Positions 30,818 to 39,492 of a DNA stretch of 64,000 nt are shown one piece after another. Within the stretch, counting starts at the first letter, position 1, and the number at the start of each line of letters is the position of its first letter. The translations under genes and the position numbers were made by a program. Source of the stretch: Rhodococcus triatomae (GTDB lineage Bacteria > Actinomycetota > Actinomycetes > Mycobacteriales > Mycobacteriaceae); NCBI RefSeq assembly GCF_014217785.1, contig NZ_CP048814.1, forward strand, positions 434,001 through 498,000. The letters are read 5' to 3'. The notes under the pieces were generated by a model. The model was not told the DNA's origin. It saw only the letters and a program-made list of their open reading frames with translations, and made no database searches.

Positions 30818-30922
30818 CGACTCTCCTCGGGGTGTGGCTGCGCTACCCGGAGCCACTCGACATCGACGGAATGTGTCCACCGCAGACCTTAGCCGGACAC
30901 GGACGTGACTACTGTGATGCTC

Positions 30923-31522
30923 GTGCAGGACAAACTTGTATGGATCGATTGTGAAATGACCGGGTTGAGGCTCGGCACCGACAAACTGATAGAGATCGCC
31001 GCGCTCGTCACCGATGCGGACCTCAACATCCTCGGTGAGGGCGTGGACATCGTGATCCACGCCGACGACGACGCGCTCGCCGCGATGCCGGACGTGGTGC
31101 AGGACATGCACGCGAAATCCGGCCTCACCGACGAGGTGCGCCGCTCGACGGTCACGCTGGCCGAGGCGGAGAAGCAGGTCCTCGACTACATCCGCGAGCA
31201 CGTACCCACCGCGGGCACCGCTCCTCTGGCGGGCAACTCGATCGCCACCGATCGCGGCTTCATCGCGCGGGACATGCCCGAGCTGGACGGGCACCTGCAC
31301 TATCGGATGATCGACGTGAGCTCGATCAAGGAACTGTGCCGACGCTGGTATCCGCGGATCTACTACGGCCAGCCTGAGAAGGGCCTCGCCCACCGGGCTC
31401 TCGCCGACATCCGCGAGTCCATCCGGGAGCTGCGGTACTACCGCAAGACCGCGTTCGTGCCCGATCCCGGGCCGTCGACCAGCGATATCTCGGCGATCGT
31501 CGAGGATCTGGGGCCGGCGTGA
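30923..31522 (+). CDS. orn: Oligoribonuclease
   Basis: DEDDh 3'-5' exoribonuclease that degrades 2-5-nt RNAs and pGpG-type dinucleotides, completing mRNA decay. 199 residues from GTG 30923, chosen because TACTGT (30910-30915) lies 7 bases before it and homologues begin at the same residue ([14 protein letters not shown]); GTG 30905 would add 6. Motifs: WIDCEMTGL (Asp, Glu), [10 protein letters not shown], and [10 protein letters not shown] with the final Asp; the His is in LAHRAL. Divergent from the HerA-like gene. Followed by tRNA-His. Confidence 0.95.
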   Translation: MQDKLVWIDCEMTGLRLGTDKLIEIAALVTDADLNILGEGVDIVIHADDDALAAMPDVVQDMHAKSGLTDEVRRSTVTLAEAEKQVLDYIREHVPTAGTAPLAGNSIATDRGFIARDMPELDGHLHYRMIDVSSIKELCRRWYPRIYYGQPEKGLAHRALADIRESIRELRYYRKTAFVPDPGPSTSDISAIVEDLGPA

Positions 31523-31606
31523 GATAACCGATTGGCCCTTTGCGCATCGGACACGCTAGTATCTTTCTCGCTGCTGTTACCGCCCACGGGTGGTCGCAAC
31601 GGTGAT

Positions 31607-31683
31607 GGTGACCGTAGTTCAGTTGGTAGAGCACCAGGTTGTGATCCTGGCTGTCGCGGGTTCGAGTCCCGTCGGTCACCCCA
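31607..31683 (+). tRNA. tRNA-His (anticodon GTG), CCA encoded
   Basis: Acceptor GTGACCG/CGGTCAC, with G-1 at 31607 opposite C73 (31680), the identity pair of tRNA-His; D stem GTTC/GAGC with wobble; anticodon loop TTGTGAT (GTG); T arm GCGGG-TTCGAGT-CCCGT; encoded CCA at 31681-31683. Lies 84 bases after orn, as in mycobacteria. Confidence 0.95.
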
Positions 31684-31686
31684 TAG

Positions 31687-31726
31687 CCGGCCCCAGTGTC
31701 TTCACACTGGGGCCGGTTTTGTTTTC
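31687..31726 (+). terminator. Rho-independent terminator after tRNA-His
   Basis: Perfect 13-bp stem CCGGCCCCAGTGT (31687-31699) with ACACTGGGGCCGG (31704-31716), loop CTTC, followed by TTTTGTTTTC. A textbook intrinsic terminator, unusual here for its real T-run. Confidence 0.92.
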
Positions 31727-31749
31727 ACGGCACGATCGGTGGGGTGGCC

Positions 31750-32490
31750 TCAGTCGAACCGGCGGACCTGGTCGCGGCGATGGCCCCAGACGGTGAGCCC
31801 GGCGAAGATCACGATCCACACCGCGAGCATCACCAGTGACAACGGCCCGACGGACTCCCCGGTGAGCGCGACCAGCACCAGGTCGGTCGCGCCCCGGGTG
31901 GGTACGAAGGGCGCGATCTGCCCGATGATCTCCGGCGTGTCCGCCTCGTCGAAGAACATTCCGCCTGCCACCGCCAGCGGCAGGAAGCCGATGCTGTTGG
32001 CGATGACGGCCGCCCGCAGCGACATCAGGTAGCCCATCGCCAGCCCCAGCAAGGTGAAGGTCACCACCGCGATCAGCAACGCCCCCGCTGCCAGCAGCAC
32101 CCGCGGCGCCGGAGCCGAGGCAGCGGTGAACAACCCGGCCACCAGCAGGATCGGGATGATCGCCGCGGCGACGATCACCAGACCGACCAGCAGATATCCG
32201 AGCATCTGCGGCGTGATTCCGCCGGGGAGGGTGCGCAGATAGCTCCCCCAGGCGGACTCCCGTTGCGCCGCAACCGCGACGCTGAAGTGGCCGACGCAGG
32301 CCATGAGCACCCCGAACACCACCAGGGTTGCGGTGGCCGAGGTGATCGCCACCGCGTCCTGCCCGATGAACGGGACGACGAAGAACACCATGACTCCGAC
32401 CGGGACCAGCGCCACGGTCAGGAACATCGTGGGCGTCCGGATGTTCTCGACGAGGTTCCGCCGGGTGTAGGTCATGGTCAAGGAGGACAC
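31750..32490 (-). CDS. ABC-2 type transporter permease
   Basis: 246 residues with six hydrophobic segments and the ABC-2 membrane fold (MTYTRRNLVENIRTPTMFLTVALVP at the start; ANSIGFLPLAVAGGMFFDEADTP before the last segment). Last gene of a four-gene minus-strand unit: TetR, SDR, ATPase, permease, 15 bases after the ATPase stop. Exporter of an unknown, probably hydrophobic, compound. Confidence 0.87.
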   Translation of the reverse strand: MSSLTMTYTRRNLVENIRTPTMFLTVALVPVGVMVFFVVPFIGQDAVAITSATATLVVFGVLMACVGHFSVAVAAQRESAWGSYLRTLPGGITPQMLGYLLVGLVIVAAAIIPILLVAGLFTAASAPAPRVLLAAGALLIAVVTFTLLGLAMGYLMSLRAAVIANSIGFLPLAVAGGMFFDEADTPEIIGQIAPFVPTRGATDLVLVALTGESVGPLSLVMLAVWIVIFAGLTVWGHRRDQVRRFD

Positions 32491-32505
32491 GGAACGGCCT
32501 TTCGG

Positions 32506-33384
32506 TCAGGTGGCCCGCCGGTGGCCGGTGATCGCCAGGAAGGCGTCCTCCAGCGAGGCGGACTCGATCTCGATGTCGGTGAAGGACGCGCCGGCGGTCA
32601 CCAGTTCCCGGACCAGCGCGCCGGCATCGTTGGTGAGCAGATGGGCACGGTCGGCGTCTCGCTCGATCGAGGTGACCCCGATCAGCTCGGGCAGCACCGG
32701 GTCGGTGAGTGTGACCCGCTTGAGGCGGACCCGGCCGCGGATCTCGGCGATACCGCCGTCGGCGATGATCCGGCCGCGGTCCATCACCACGACCCGGTCG
32801 GCGAGCGCCTCCACTTCCTCGATGTAGTGACTGGTCAGCAGGACGGCTCCGCCCTCGGCGTGAAAGGAACGGATGCCCTCCCACAGCGCGCGCCGGGCGT
32901 CCACGTCGAGACCGGTGGTGGGCTCGTCCAGGAACACCAGCCGGGGCCGTCCGACGAAGGCCAGTGCGACCGCCACCCGCCGCTGCTGTCCCCCGGACAG
33001 TCCGCCGGCCTGCCGATCGGCCAGCGAAACGAGGTCGAAGCGGTCGAGCAACTCGGTACGGTCCACCGGGTCGGGGAAGTGTGCCGAGACGAAATCCACC
33101 AACTCGGCGACCCGCCACGTCTCCGGCAACCCGGTCTCCTGCGGCGTCACACCGATCACCCGACGGGTCGCCTCGCTGCGCGGGTCACCGCCGCACAGCT
33201 CGACACTGCCGGAACCGGGCCGCAACAGACCTGTCATGACGTTGATCAGGGTGGACTTGCCGGCGCCGTTGGGACCCAACAGCCCGAGCACCTCCCCGGC
33301 CCGGATATCCAGGGAGACGCCGTCCAGCGCAGTCGCGCCGTGGAATCGGCGGCTGAGGTCGCGCGCACGGGCGAGGACGGTCAT
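32506..33384 (-). CDS. ABC transporter ATP-binding protein
   Basis: 292 residues from ATG 33384 (MTVLARARDL), which overlaps the stop of the SDR gene (ATGA). Walker A GPNGAGKS, Q-loop VIGVTPQETGLPE, signature LSGGQQRRVAVALA, Walker B LVFLDEPTTGLD and switch His in LLTSHYIEEVE. The C-terminal extension after residue 215 is typical of DrrA/CcmA-like exporters. Pairs with the ABC-2 permease downstream. Confidence 0.92.
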   Translation of the reverse strand: MTVLARARDLSRRFHGATALDGVSLDIRAGEVLGLLGPNGAGKSTLINVMTGLLRPGSGSVELCGGDPRSEATRRVIGVTPQETGLPETWRVAELVDFVSAHFPDPVDRTELLDRFDLVSLADRQAGGLSGGQQRRVAVALAFVGRPRLVFLDEPTTGLDVDARRALWEGIRSFHAEGGAVLLTSHYIEEVEALADRVVVMDRGRIIADGGIAEIRGRVRLKRVTLTDPVLPELIGVTSIERDADRAHLLTNDAGALVRELVTAGASFTDIEIESASLEDAFLAITGHRRAT

Positions 33385-34154
33385 GAGTCGTCCTCCGCGA
33401 ACTGCCGGTTCGGGTCGGTCATGATCGACGGGAGCTCGGGGAAGGCGAAGGGACCGGGCTCGCCGTGCGGTACGACCGGCCAGGCCTCTCCGGTGCCGCC
33501 GCGCACCAGTACCAGCTCGGCGACCTCGGCGACCCGTTCGGGCGGAAGGACCGCGACTCCGAGATCGGTGATGTACGGGATCGCCTCTCCGAGGATCGCG
33601 GTGTCGATGAAGGTCGGGCACAGCGCGTTCACGGTGACGCCCCGGTCGGCCACGGTCGGTGCGACCGAACGGACCAGCCCGATCACGGCGTGCTTGGTGG
33701 CCGCGTAGAGCGGGTTGATCGGGCTCTCGCTCACACCGGCCAGGCTGGAGGTGGCCAGGATCGCGCCGGAACCCTGTTCGGTGAACACCTCCAGGGCTGC
33801 GTGCATCCCGTAAACCACTCCGTCGAGGTTGACCGAGACCAGGTCGCGGTAGTGCTCGGGCCGGAAGTCCTCGACGAAGCCGCCCTGTCCACCGATTCCG
33901 GCGTTCAGCACGGCGATGTCGAGGCCTCCGAATCGCTCGGTCGCGGTTCGGACCGCGGCGGTGTTGTCCGCTCGTCGGGCGACGTCGGTGCGGACGAACG
34001 CTCCGCCGATCTCCCGGGCGATGGTCTCCCCGGTCGGATCGACGTCGGCGATGACCACACGCGCGCCGCCGGACGCGAACCGGCGGGCGATGGCCGCACC
34101 GATTCCACCGGCGCCCCCGGTGACGAGCGCGACCTTGCCGTCGAGGGTGTTCAT
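33381..34154 (-). CDS. SDR-family oxidoreductase in the TetR-ABC operon
   Basis: 257 residues: TGGAGGIGAAIARRFASGGA coenzyme motif, D in VIADVDPTGET (suggesting NAD preference), VLNAGIGGQG, catalytic Ser in ATSSLAG and YAATKHAVIGL. Overlaps its neighbours by ATGA on both sides, so it is translationally coupled to TetR upstream and the ATPase downstream. The pairing of a dehydrogenase with an exporter suggests modification and expulsion of one compound; substrate unknown. Confidence 0.88.
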   Translation of the reverse strand: MNTLDGKVALVTGGAGGIGAAIARRFASGGARVVIADVDPTGETIAREIGGAFVRTDVARRADNTAAVRTATERFGGLDIAVLNAGIGGQGGFVEDFRPEHYRDLVSVNLDGVVYGMHAALEVFTEQGSGAILATSSLAGVSESPINPLYAATKHAVIGLVRSVAPTVADRGVTVNALCPTFIDTAILGEAIPYITDLGVAVLPPERVAEVAELVLVRGGTGEAWPVVPHGEPGPFAFPELPSIMTDPNRQFAEDDS

Positions 34155-34792
34155 GTCTCCTCCGAGGTGGACGGGACCGGCCGGGTGGCGTGGTCGAGGG
34201 CGGTGGTGATCTCCCGCAGGTAGCGGTCGATGTCGAGATCGGGGTCGCGGGACAGCGCGGTAGGAACGAGGTCGATCGCGCTACGGACGATCCGGGCCAT
34301 GACGGTGACGTCGAAGTCCCGGAACTCGCCGCTGGCCTGCCCCGCCGCGAACAGTTGCTCCAACGGCAACAGCATCTGCCGGTCGAACTCGGCCGGGTCG
34401 GCGTCGGGGAGGTCCGCCAACCCGCCGCCGGTGAGGATCTCGACGATCGCGACCATCCGGGCCGGGTAGGCGCGCATGTACTCCAGGTTCGAGCCGATGT
34501 AGGCCCGCAGCTGACCGGCGGGCGTCGCCTCGGCGTCGATCACCGGTGTCATGAACGCGGCCGCATCGCTGTACACGGTGGTGATCACCTGACTGATCAG
34601 CTCGGACTTCCCCGCGAAGTGGTAGGAGATCAGCCCGCGACTGATCCCCGCACGGGTGCCGATCCGTCCCATCGACGCGCGGTGGTAGCCCACCTCGGCG
34701 ATGGTCTCGACGGCGGCGGTCACGATCTGAGCCCGCCGCGCCTCCTCGATGAACGACCGAGACTGGCCGTCACGATCAGAATTTGGCAGCAT
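34151..34792 (-). CDS. TetR-family regulator heading the SDR-ABC operon
   Basis: 213 residues from ATG 34792 (MLPNSDRDGQ). Helix-turn-helix: AAVETIAEVGYHRASMGRIGTRAGISRGLISYHF. The gene appears leaderless: on the minus strand TAAATT is followed by TTGGCT and then the ATG. A perfect palindrome (34782-34799) covers this start, so the protein may block its own transcription and that of the three coupled genes. Overlaps the SDR gene by ATGA at 34154-34151. Confidence 0.87.
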   Translation of the reverse strand: MLPNSDRDGQSRSFIEEARRAQIVTAAVETIAEVGYHRASMGRIGTRAGISRGLISYHFAGKSELISQVITTVYSDAAAFMTPVIDAEATPAGQLRAYIGSNLEYMRAYPARMVAIVEILTGGGLADLPDADPAEFDRQMLLPLEQLFAAGQASGEFRDFDVTVMARIVRSAIDLVPTALSRDPDLDIDRYLREITTALDHATRPVPSTSEET

Positions 34793-34799
34793 AGCCAAA
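34782..34799. promoter_or_regulatory. Candidate autoregulatory operator over the TetR start codon
   Basis: TTTGGC-AGCATA-GCCAAA is a perfect 6+6 palindrome centred on the start codon of the TetR gene and adjacent to its TAAATT -10 box. Binding here would block initiation of the leaderless operon mRNA. Confidence 0.65.
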
Positions 34800-34904
34800 A
34801 TTTAGCACATAGCGACTGGCTCCAGGTGCACTATTCCGGCGTCAGGCGGGCTCGCGGATCAGACACAAAGCCCACAACCAGCGACGATGCGCCGAAGCAG
34901 GGTG

Positions 34905-36140
34905 TCAGGCGTTGGCGTTGCCGGCCCTCCACACGTCCCACGGAATGTTCCAGTCACCGAGCCCGTCGGTGCCGGAGAGCGTGCCGCCGACAGTGTTCTT
35001 CACGATCACGATGTCGCCGCGCTTGAGGTTGTCGTAGATCCACTTCGCGTTCGACGGGCTGAGATTGAGACAGCCGTGGCTCACGTTCGTGTACCCCTGC
35101 TGCCCCACCGACCACGGCGCCGAGTGGAAGAAGATGCCGCTGTAGGACATCCGCGTCGCCCAGTCCACCGGCGTCCGGTAGCCGTCCGGCGAGTTGACCG
35201 ACACTCCATAGGTGGAGGAATCCATGATCATGTGGTCGAACTTGTCACCGATGATGTAGGTGCCGTTGGGGGTCGGTGTGTCCGCCTTGCCCATGGAGGT
35301 GGGCATCGTCATGACGACCTCGCCGTTGCGCTCGACCGACACCTGCTTGGTGTTGTCGTCGACGTGGGCGATCACCGCGTCACCGATCGTGAACGCCGTG
35401 TGGGCATCCTCCTGGCCGAACAGCCCCTTGCCCAGATCGCGCCCGTACACGTTGACCGTCACGTCCACGCGGGTACCCGGCGCCCAGTAGTTCTCCGGGC
35501 GCCACCGGACCTCACGGTTGTTGACCCAGTAGAACGCACCCTCCACCGGGGGCGTCGTCACGACCGTGATCGCCTCCTCGGCGGCCCGGCGGTCCGGGAT
35601 GTTCTCGTCGAACTGGACCGCCACCGGCTGACCGATGCCGACCACCGCGTCCTGCCACGGAAGCACGTACGGCTTGGTGACGTTACCCGGCGCACTGGTC
35701 GCGAAGTTCGAGACCGTGGTGACCGCGCCGCCCAGGCCGTTGGCCTGCACTTCGAGGCGATACCGACGGTCGTAGCCGAGCGGCTCGGTACTGGACCAGG
35801 TCAGGCCGTCGGGCGAGATCGCACCCGCCACTTCCCGGCCTTCCGGATTGAACAGGCTCACGCCGGCGAGGGTTCCGTCCTCCACACCGACCGTGACCGG
35901 CACTCCCGGTGACACGCCCACCGCGCCGTCCGCGGCGGAGGTCGTGACCTTCGGTTTGATCAGCTCGGTGACCGGGTTCGAGTCGATCGGAGCCTGGCCG
36001 GGCGACGACACGTTCCCCGATGCCGAGGCACACGACGCCGTCACCACCACGGTGACGAGCGCGACCGCCACGAGCGCAGTCCGCCCCGACAGCGAATTCG
36101 CAGCTAGCGCACGCCGGAATCCACCGCGCCACACAGTCAT
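34905..36140 (-). CDS. ldtB: L,D-transpeptidase, LdtB/LdtMt2-like lipoprotein
   Basis: Forms 3-3 cross-links in peptidoglycan outside the plasma membrane. 411 residues: N-terminal signal with lipobox TASC (Cys36 region), two bacterial Ig-like domains (about 60-260), then the YkuD catalytic domain with [19 protein letters not shown]; catalytic His355-Gly-Cys357 lies in [11 protein letters not shown] 36140 follows GTGGGG. The Ig-Ig-YkuD order matches LdtMt2 (Rv2518c), and the position between orn and the DUF3618/bcp genes matches Mtb order from memory. Resistant to most beta-lactams except carbapenems in that family. Confidence 0.92.
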   Translation of the reverse strand: MTVWRGGFRRALAANSLSGRTALVAVALVTVVVTASCASASGNVSSPGQAPIDSNPVTELIKPKVTTSAADGAVGVSPGVPVTVGVEDGTLAGVSLFNPEGREVAGAISPDGLTWSSTEPLGYDRRYRLEVQANGLGGAVTTVSNFATSAPGNVTKPYVLPWQDAVVGIGQPVAVQFDENIPDRRAAEEAITVVTTPPVEGAFYWVNNREVRWRPENYWAPGTRVDVTVNVYGRDLGKGLFGQEDAHTAFTIGDAVIAHVDDNTKQVSVERNGEVVMTMPTSMGKADTPTPNGTYIIGDKFDHMIMDSSTYGVSVNSPDGYRTPVDWATRMSYSGIFFHSAPWSVGQQGYTNVSHGCLNLSPSNAKWIYDNLKRGDIVIVKNTVGGTLSGTDGLGDWNIPWDVWRAGNANA

Positions 36141-36265
36141 GAGTACCCCACTTCACGTTCCCGATCGAATCACGTTCACGCCGGCACGTTGCTCGCAGGT
36201 GCGAGGCGAAGCGGCACGTCGAGACCGTGTTCCACCCATGATGCCAGCCACTCGAGACCCGTTCC

Positions 36266-36289
36266 AACCAACCACGAGACCGGTTGGTT
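36266..36289. promoter_or_regulatory. Perfect 8+8 palindrome upstream of ldtB; rest of 36141-36428 shows no gene
   Basis: AACCAACC (36266-36273) and GGTTGGTT (36282-36289) are exact inverted copies around an 8-base spacer, 126 bases upstream of the ldtB start. Each arm itself repeats AACC. Candidate binding site for an envelope-stress regulator; identity unknown. The remaining 260 bases of this interval contain only promoter-like AT-rich patches. Confidence 0.6.
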
Positions 36290-36428
36290 ACGTTCACATA
36301 TCGAATCGTGCATAGGGGGCAGATTCGTTACGGCGAATTTCGGACATCGTACGGGATCGGCAACTGTCGCGGTCCCCACGGAGCGGGTTCCACCCGGCCC
36401 ACCGCGAGAATCCCACCGCGAGAATGAG

Positions 36429-36462
36429 GAAAGCCCCGACTCCTCGCGGAGTCGGGGCTTTC
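36429..36462 (-). terminator. Terminator of tRNA-Lys
   Basis: 14-bp perfect stem GAAAGCCCCGACTC (36429-36442) with GAGTCGGGGCTTTC (36449-36462), 6-base loop, starting 9 bases after the tRNA-Lys 3' end on the minus strand. Confidence 0.8.
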
Positions 36463-36470
36463 CCTGCAAG

Positions 36471-36543
36471 TGCGCCCACAGGGACTCGAACCCCGGACCC
36501 AGTGATTAAGAGTCACTTGCTCTACCAGCTGAGCTATAGGCGC
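36471..36543 (-). tRNA. tRNA-Lys (anticodon CTT)
   Basis: Minus-strand cloverleaf: acceptor GCGCCTA/TGGGCGC, D stem GCTC/GAGC, anticodon stem GTGAC/ATCAC-type with loop CTCTTAA (CTT, decoding AAG), and T loop TTCGAGT. The 3' CCA is not encoded. Followed by a strong hairpin terminator. Confidence 0.94.
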
Positions 36544-36642
36544 TCGCTCTTGCGAGACAGAACATTAGCGGACCGTTTCCATCCAACACAAATCAGCTGG
36601 TCAGCCACATCCATCCCGATCTCGTCCAGCCTGGGAATCGGC

Positions 36643-36864
36643 TCAGCGCAGCACCTTGCGCACGACGAGGAGTCCGATGACCGTCCCCGCGGCGATCAGC
36701 CCGTACTTCACCGCCGGCTGATTGAGCTTCGCGATCAGCGTCTGCTTGGTGTTCTCGACGACCCGCTTGGGGTTCGCCCGCAGTGCGAGCTCGTCCAGCG
36801 TCCCCGCGAGCTGGTTGCGTGCGCTCTCGATGTCGCGCTCGATGCTGTCGGTGTCCCTGGCCAC
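36643..36864 (-). CDS. DUF3618 small membrane protein
   Basis: 73 residues from GTG 36864, chosen because GGAGG lies 4-5 bases before it; the ATG at 36918 has no site. N-terminal amphipathic helix with DTDSIERDIESARNQLAGTLDELALRANP, the DUF3618 signature, and a single C-terminal transmembrane helix (YGLIAAGTVIGLLVV) ending in basic residues. Function unknown. Between tRNA-Lys and bcp, as Rv2520c in Mtb. Confidence 0.85.
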   Translation of the reverse strand: MARDTDSIERDIESARNQLAGTLDELALRANPKRVVENTKQTLIAKLNQPAVKYGLIAAGTVIGLLVVRKVLR

Positions 36865-37084
36865 GTGTCCTCCATCCTCGTCGTTCGAATCAGTCCCGGT
36901 GTTCGGCAGATCATGCATGCCGGCACACGACGTCGCCGCATGCCAGGCTCAACCGTAGAGGACCAGGTACCACACGAGTGCCTCCCACCCGCCTTACGGA
37001 GCGTCACCCTCGGATGGTCCCCGCCCCGCACCCTCGCGATGTCGCCCCGGGGAGTCGTCGGCGAGCTGCGATACCGTGACGTCC

Positions 37085-37558
37085 GTGACCGAGAACAGCA
37101 GACTCGCCGCCGGCGACGCCGCCCCCGACTTCACCCTCCCCGACGCGGACGGGAACGAGGTCTCGCTCAGCGACTACCGCGGGCGCAAGGTCGTCGTCTA
37201 CTTCTATCCCGCCGCCTCGACCCCCGGATGCACCAAGCAGGCCTGCGATTTCCGGGACAACCTGGCCGACCTGAACGGTGCCGGAATCGACGTGCTCGGC
37301 ATCTCTCCCGACAAGCCGGCCAAGCTCGCCAAGTTCCGCGACACCGAGCAGCTCACCTTCCCGCTCCTGTCGGATCCCGAGAAGACGACGCTCACCGCGT
37401 GGGGCGCCTTCGGCGAGAAGAAGATGTACGGCAAGACCGTGCAGGGTGTCATCCGCTCGACCTTCCTGGTCGACGAGGACGGCAGGATCGAGGTCGCCCA
37501 GTACAACGTGCGCGCCACCGGGCACGTCGCCAAGCTGCGCCGCGACCTGTCCGTCTGA
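37085..37558 (+). CDS. bcp: Thiol peroxidase, bacterioferritin comigratory protein
   Basis: Peroxiredoxin-Q enzyme reducing hydrogen and lipid peroxides. 157 residues from GTG 37085, selected because TACCGT (37072-37077) lies exactly 7 bases before it and the resulting length and N-terminus equal Mtb Bcp; GTG 37076 would add 3. Peroxidatic Cys49 and resolving Cys54 are in [11 protein letters not shown], an atypical 2-Cys arrangement. ends in [14 protein letters not shown], the family's C-terminus. Convergent with a TetR gene across a hairpin terminator. Confidence 0.95.
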   Translation: MTENSRLAAGDAAPDFTLPDADGNEVSLSDYRGRKVVVYFYPAASTPGCTKQACDFRDNLADLNGAGIDVLGISPDKPAKLAKFRDTEQLTFPLLSDPEKTTLTAWGAFGEKKMYGKTVQGVIRSTFLVDEDGRIEVAQYNVRATGHVAKLRRDLSV

Positions 37559-37567
37559 GCCTCGGCA

Positions 37568-37587
37568 CGCCACCGGAGCCGGTGGCG
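37568..37587. terminator. Bidirectional hairpin between bcp and TetR
   Basis: CGCCACCGG-AG-CCGGTGGCG: a perfect 9-bp stem (loop opens to at least AG plus the closing pair), starting 10 bases after the bcp stop and ending 4 bases before the convergent TetR stop. Confidence 0.65.
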
Positions 37588-37590
37588 GGG

Positions 37591-38388
37591 TCAGTCCGTA
37601 CCCTCGTCCCGCCACCGCTCCACGAACACCTCGTACCCGTCGAGCATGCGGTCCAGCCCGAACATCAGGTCGTGTTCCTCCCAGTCGGGATCCGCCGGAT
37701 CGGACGAGTCCAGTTCCGGCCCGTCCCATGCCCCCTCCTCGATCGCCTCGTAGATCGCCGGGAACTCGCCGCGATCGAGGACCTGGGAGAGCAACGCGGG
37801 ATAGTCGACCTCGGTACCGTCGCGCAGATCGCGAAGCACCCGGGCCCGACTGAAGACGTAGAGCGAGAGACTGCTGACCATGTCGATCTTCTGCGGCGCG
37901 GGTAGCCCGGTGGGGCCGAGCATCCGCAACGCACACTCGAGCCAGCGCATGCTCGACGGCCCCAGGGGCGCCGACTTGATCGGCAGGTCCACGAACCAGA
38001 CGTGCTCGAGAATCCTGGCGAGGTACGCCATCGCCCATTGCCTCAGGCCCTCGCGCCAGCCGACCTCCGGGCCGATGTCCGGCGGCGAACCGGGAACGGC
38101 ATCCATCATGAGTTCGAGCAGGTCGTCCTTGCTGTCGACGTAGCGGTACAGCGACATGGTGGTGAAGCCGAGCCGCTTCGCCACCCGGCTCATCGACAGC
38201 GCCGCCAGTCCCTCCTCGTCGGCCACGGCGATCGCCGCCTCGACGACCTTCTCGACGGTCAGCCCTCGCCTGGGCCCGCGGGTGCCTTCCGGTAGCCGAC
38301 CCCACGCCATTCGCATGATCCTCGGCAACTCCGGGGGTCGCACGTCCTCGGGCAACTCGGGGTGCTCACGCGTCACGATCGTCCACAT
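37591..38388 (-). CDS. TetR-family regulator (TetR_C type) divergent from DrrAB-like exporter
   Basis: 265 residues. Helix-turn-helix at about 45-90 (EKVVEAAIAVADEEGLAALSMSRVAKRLGFTTMSLYRYV) with a long C-terminal tetracycline-repressor-like domain (RQWAMAYLARILEHVWFVDLPI). ATG 38388 is directly after GAAGGAG, too close for an ideal site; GTG 38376 is an alternative. Divergent from the exporter genes with nested inverted repeats between; this is the classic arrangement of an efflux repressor. Confidence 0.87.
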   Translation of the reverse strand: MWTIVTREHPELPEDVRPPELPRIMRMAWGRLPEGTRGPRRGLTVEKVVEAAIAVADEEGLAALSMSRVAKRLGFTTMSLYRYVDSKDDLLELMMDAVPGSPPDIGPEVGWREGLRQWAMAYLARILEHVWFVDLPIKSAPLGPSSMRWLECALRMLGPTGLPAPQKIDMVSSLSLYVFSRARVLRDLRDGTEVDYPALLSQVLDRGEFPAIYEAIEEGAWDGPELDSSDPADPDWEEHDLMFGLDRMLDGYEVFVERWRDEGTD

Positions 38389-38416
38389 CTCCTTCGGGGG
38401 TGTACGTCGAGCTTAA

Positions 38417-38458
38417 AACTGTGTACGTTGTACACGTCGGTATATGGCATACACAGTT
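38417..38458. promoter_or_regulatory. Nested inverted repeats: operator region of the DrrAB-like exporter
   Basis: GTGTAC-GTT-GTACAC (38421-38435) is a perfect palindrome. It overlaps a larger pair, AACTGTGTA (38417-38425) and TACACAGTT (38450-38458). The region lies 26 bases upstream of the ATPase start and 28 bases from the divergent TetR start, and TGACACACAGTT follows just downstream. Confidence 0.75.
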
Positions 38459-38484
38459 ATGTGACACACAGTTAGGAGGACGCC

Positions 38485-39492
38485 ATGCCACCCATACCTC
38501 CCCGCGACGCCGCGGTGTCGGTGACGGGACTGCGCAAGTCGTTCGGAACCCACACCGTCCTCGACGGGATCGACCTCGAGATCGCCCCCGGAACCGTCTT
38601 CTCACTGCTCGGACCGAACGGGGCAGGAAAGACGACCACCGTCCAGATCCTGTCCACCCTGCTCCCTGCCGATTCCGGAACCGTGCGGGTCGCCGGGTTC
38701 GACCCCGGCTCCCAGCCCCGCGACGTCCGTCGACGGATCGCCGTCACCGGTCAATTCGCCGCGGTCGACAACATGCTCACCGGCCGCGAGAACCTTCGAC
38801 TCACGGCGGGGCTGCAACGCCTGCGCGGCCCGGCCGCCCGCCGGCGGGTCACCGATCTGCTGACCCGCTTCGGCCTCGACGGTGCCGCCGATCGACAGGC
38901 CTCCACCTACTCGGGCGGCATGCGGCGCCGCCTGGACATCGCGATGAGCCTGGTCGGCGAGCCTTCGGTGCTCTTCCTCGACGAACCCACCACCGGCCTC
39001 GATCCACGCAGCCGACGCGACGTGTGGGAGCTCGTCCGCGAACTCGTCGACACCGGCGTCACCGTCTTCCTCACCACCCAATACCTCGAGGAGGCCGAGC
39101 AGTTGGCGGACCGCATCGCAGTGATCCACGGTGGCCGCATCGCTGCCGAGGGAACCAGGAAGGAACTCGAGCGCCTCGTGCCCGGCGGTCACCTCGAGCT
39201 GCGACTGTACGACGACGCCGACCTCGACCGTGCGCTGCGGGCACTGCATCCACTCACCGTCCGCGACGACAGGTCCGCCCTGACCGTCTCCGTGCCCACC
39301 GACGGAAGCGTCGCGCAGGTCAAGAACGTCCTGGACCTGCTCGACGCGGACGCCGTCGGCGTCGAATCGATGGCACTGCACACCCCCGATCTCGAGGACG
39401 TGTTCTTCGCTCTGACCGGCGACGGCCCGCCGTCACGCGAGGCAGACGTCGACCCCCGGGCCTCCGACGAACGAAAGGCGGCACTGTCGTGA
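38485..39492 (+). CDS. DrrA-like ABC exporter ATP-binding protein
   Basis: 335 residues, length and C-terminal extension of the daunorubicin-resistance DrrA family. Walker A GPNGAGKT (about residues 52-59), Q-loop VTGQFAAVDNMLTGRENL (a DrrA signature), STYSGGMRRRLDIAMSL, Walker B VLFLDEPTTGLD, LTTQYLEEAEQLAD, and the drug-resistance C-terminal domain ending at GLESMALHTPDLEDVFFAL-like sequence. ATG with AGGAGG upstream. Overlaps the permease start by GTGA. No antibiotic gene cluster is near, so the physiological substrate is unknown; mycobacterial relatives export envelope lipids or drugs. Confidence 0.9.
   Translation: MPPIPPRDAAVSVTGLRKSFGTHTVLDGIDLEIAPGTVFSLLGPNGAGKTTTVQILSTLLPADSGTVRVAGFDPGSQPRDVRRRIAVTGQFAAVDNMLTGRENLRLTAGLQRLRGPAARRRVTDLLTRFGLDGAADRQASTYSGGMRRRLDIAMSLVGEPSVLFLDEPTTGLDPRSRRDVWELVRELVDTGVTVFLTTQYLEEAEQLADRIAVIHGGRIAAEGTRKELERLVPGGHLELRLYDDADLDRALRALHPLTVRDDRSALTVSVPTDGSVAQVKNVLDLLDADAVGVESMALHTPDLEDVFFALTGDGPPSREADVDPRASDERKAALS

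Noticed and set aside
30818..31393. 190-codon N-terminal extension of the HerA-like protein
   Set aside because: It would cover the divergent orn gene almost entirely; ATG 30817 has a good ribosome site.
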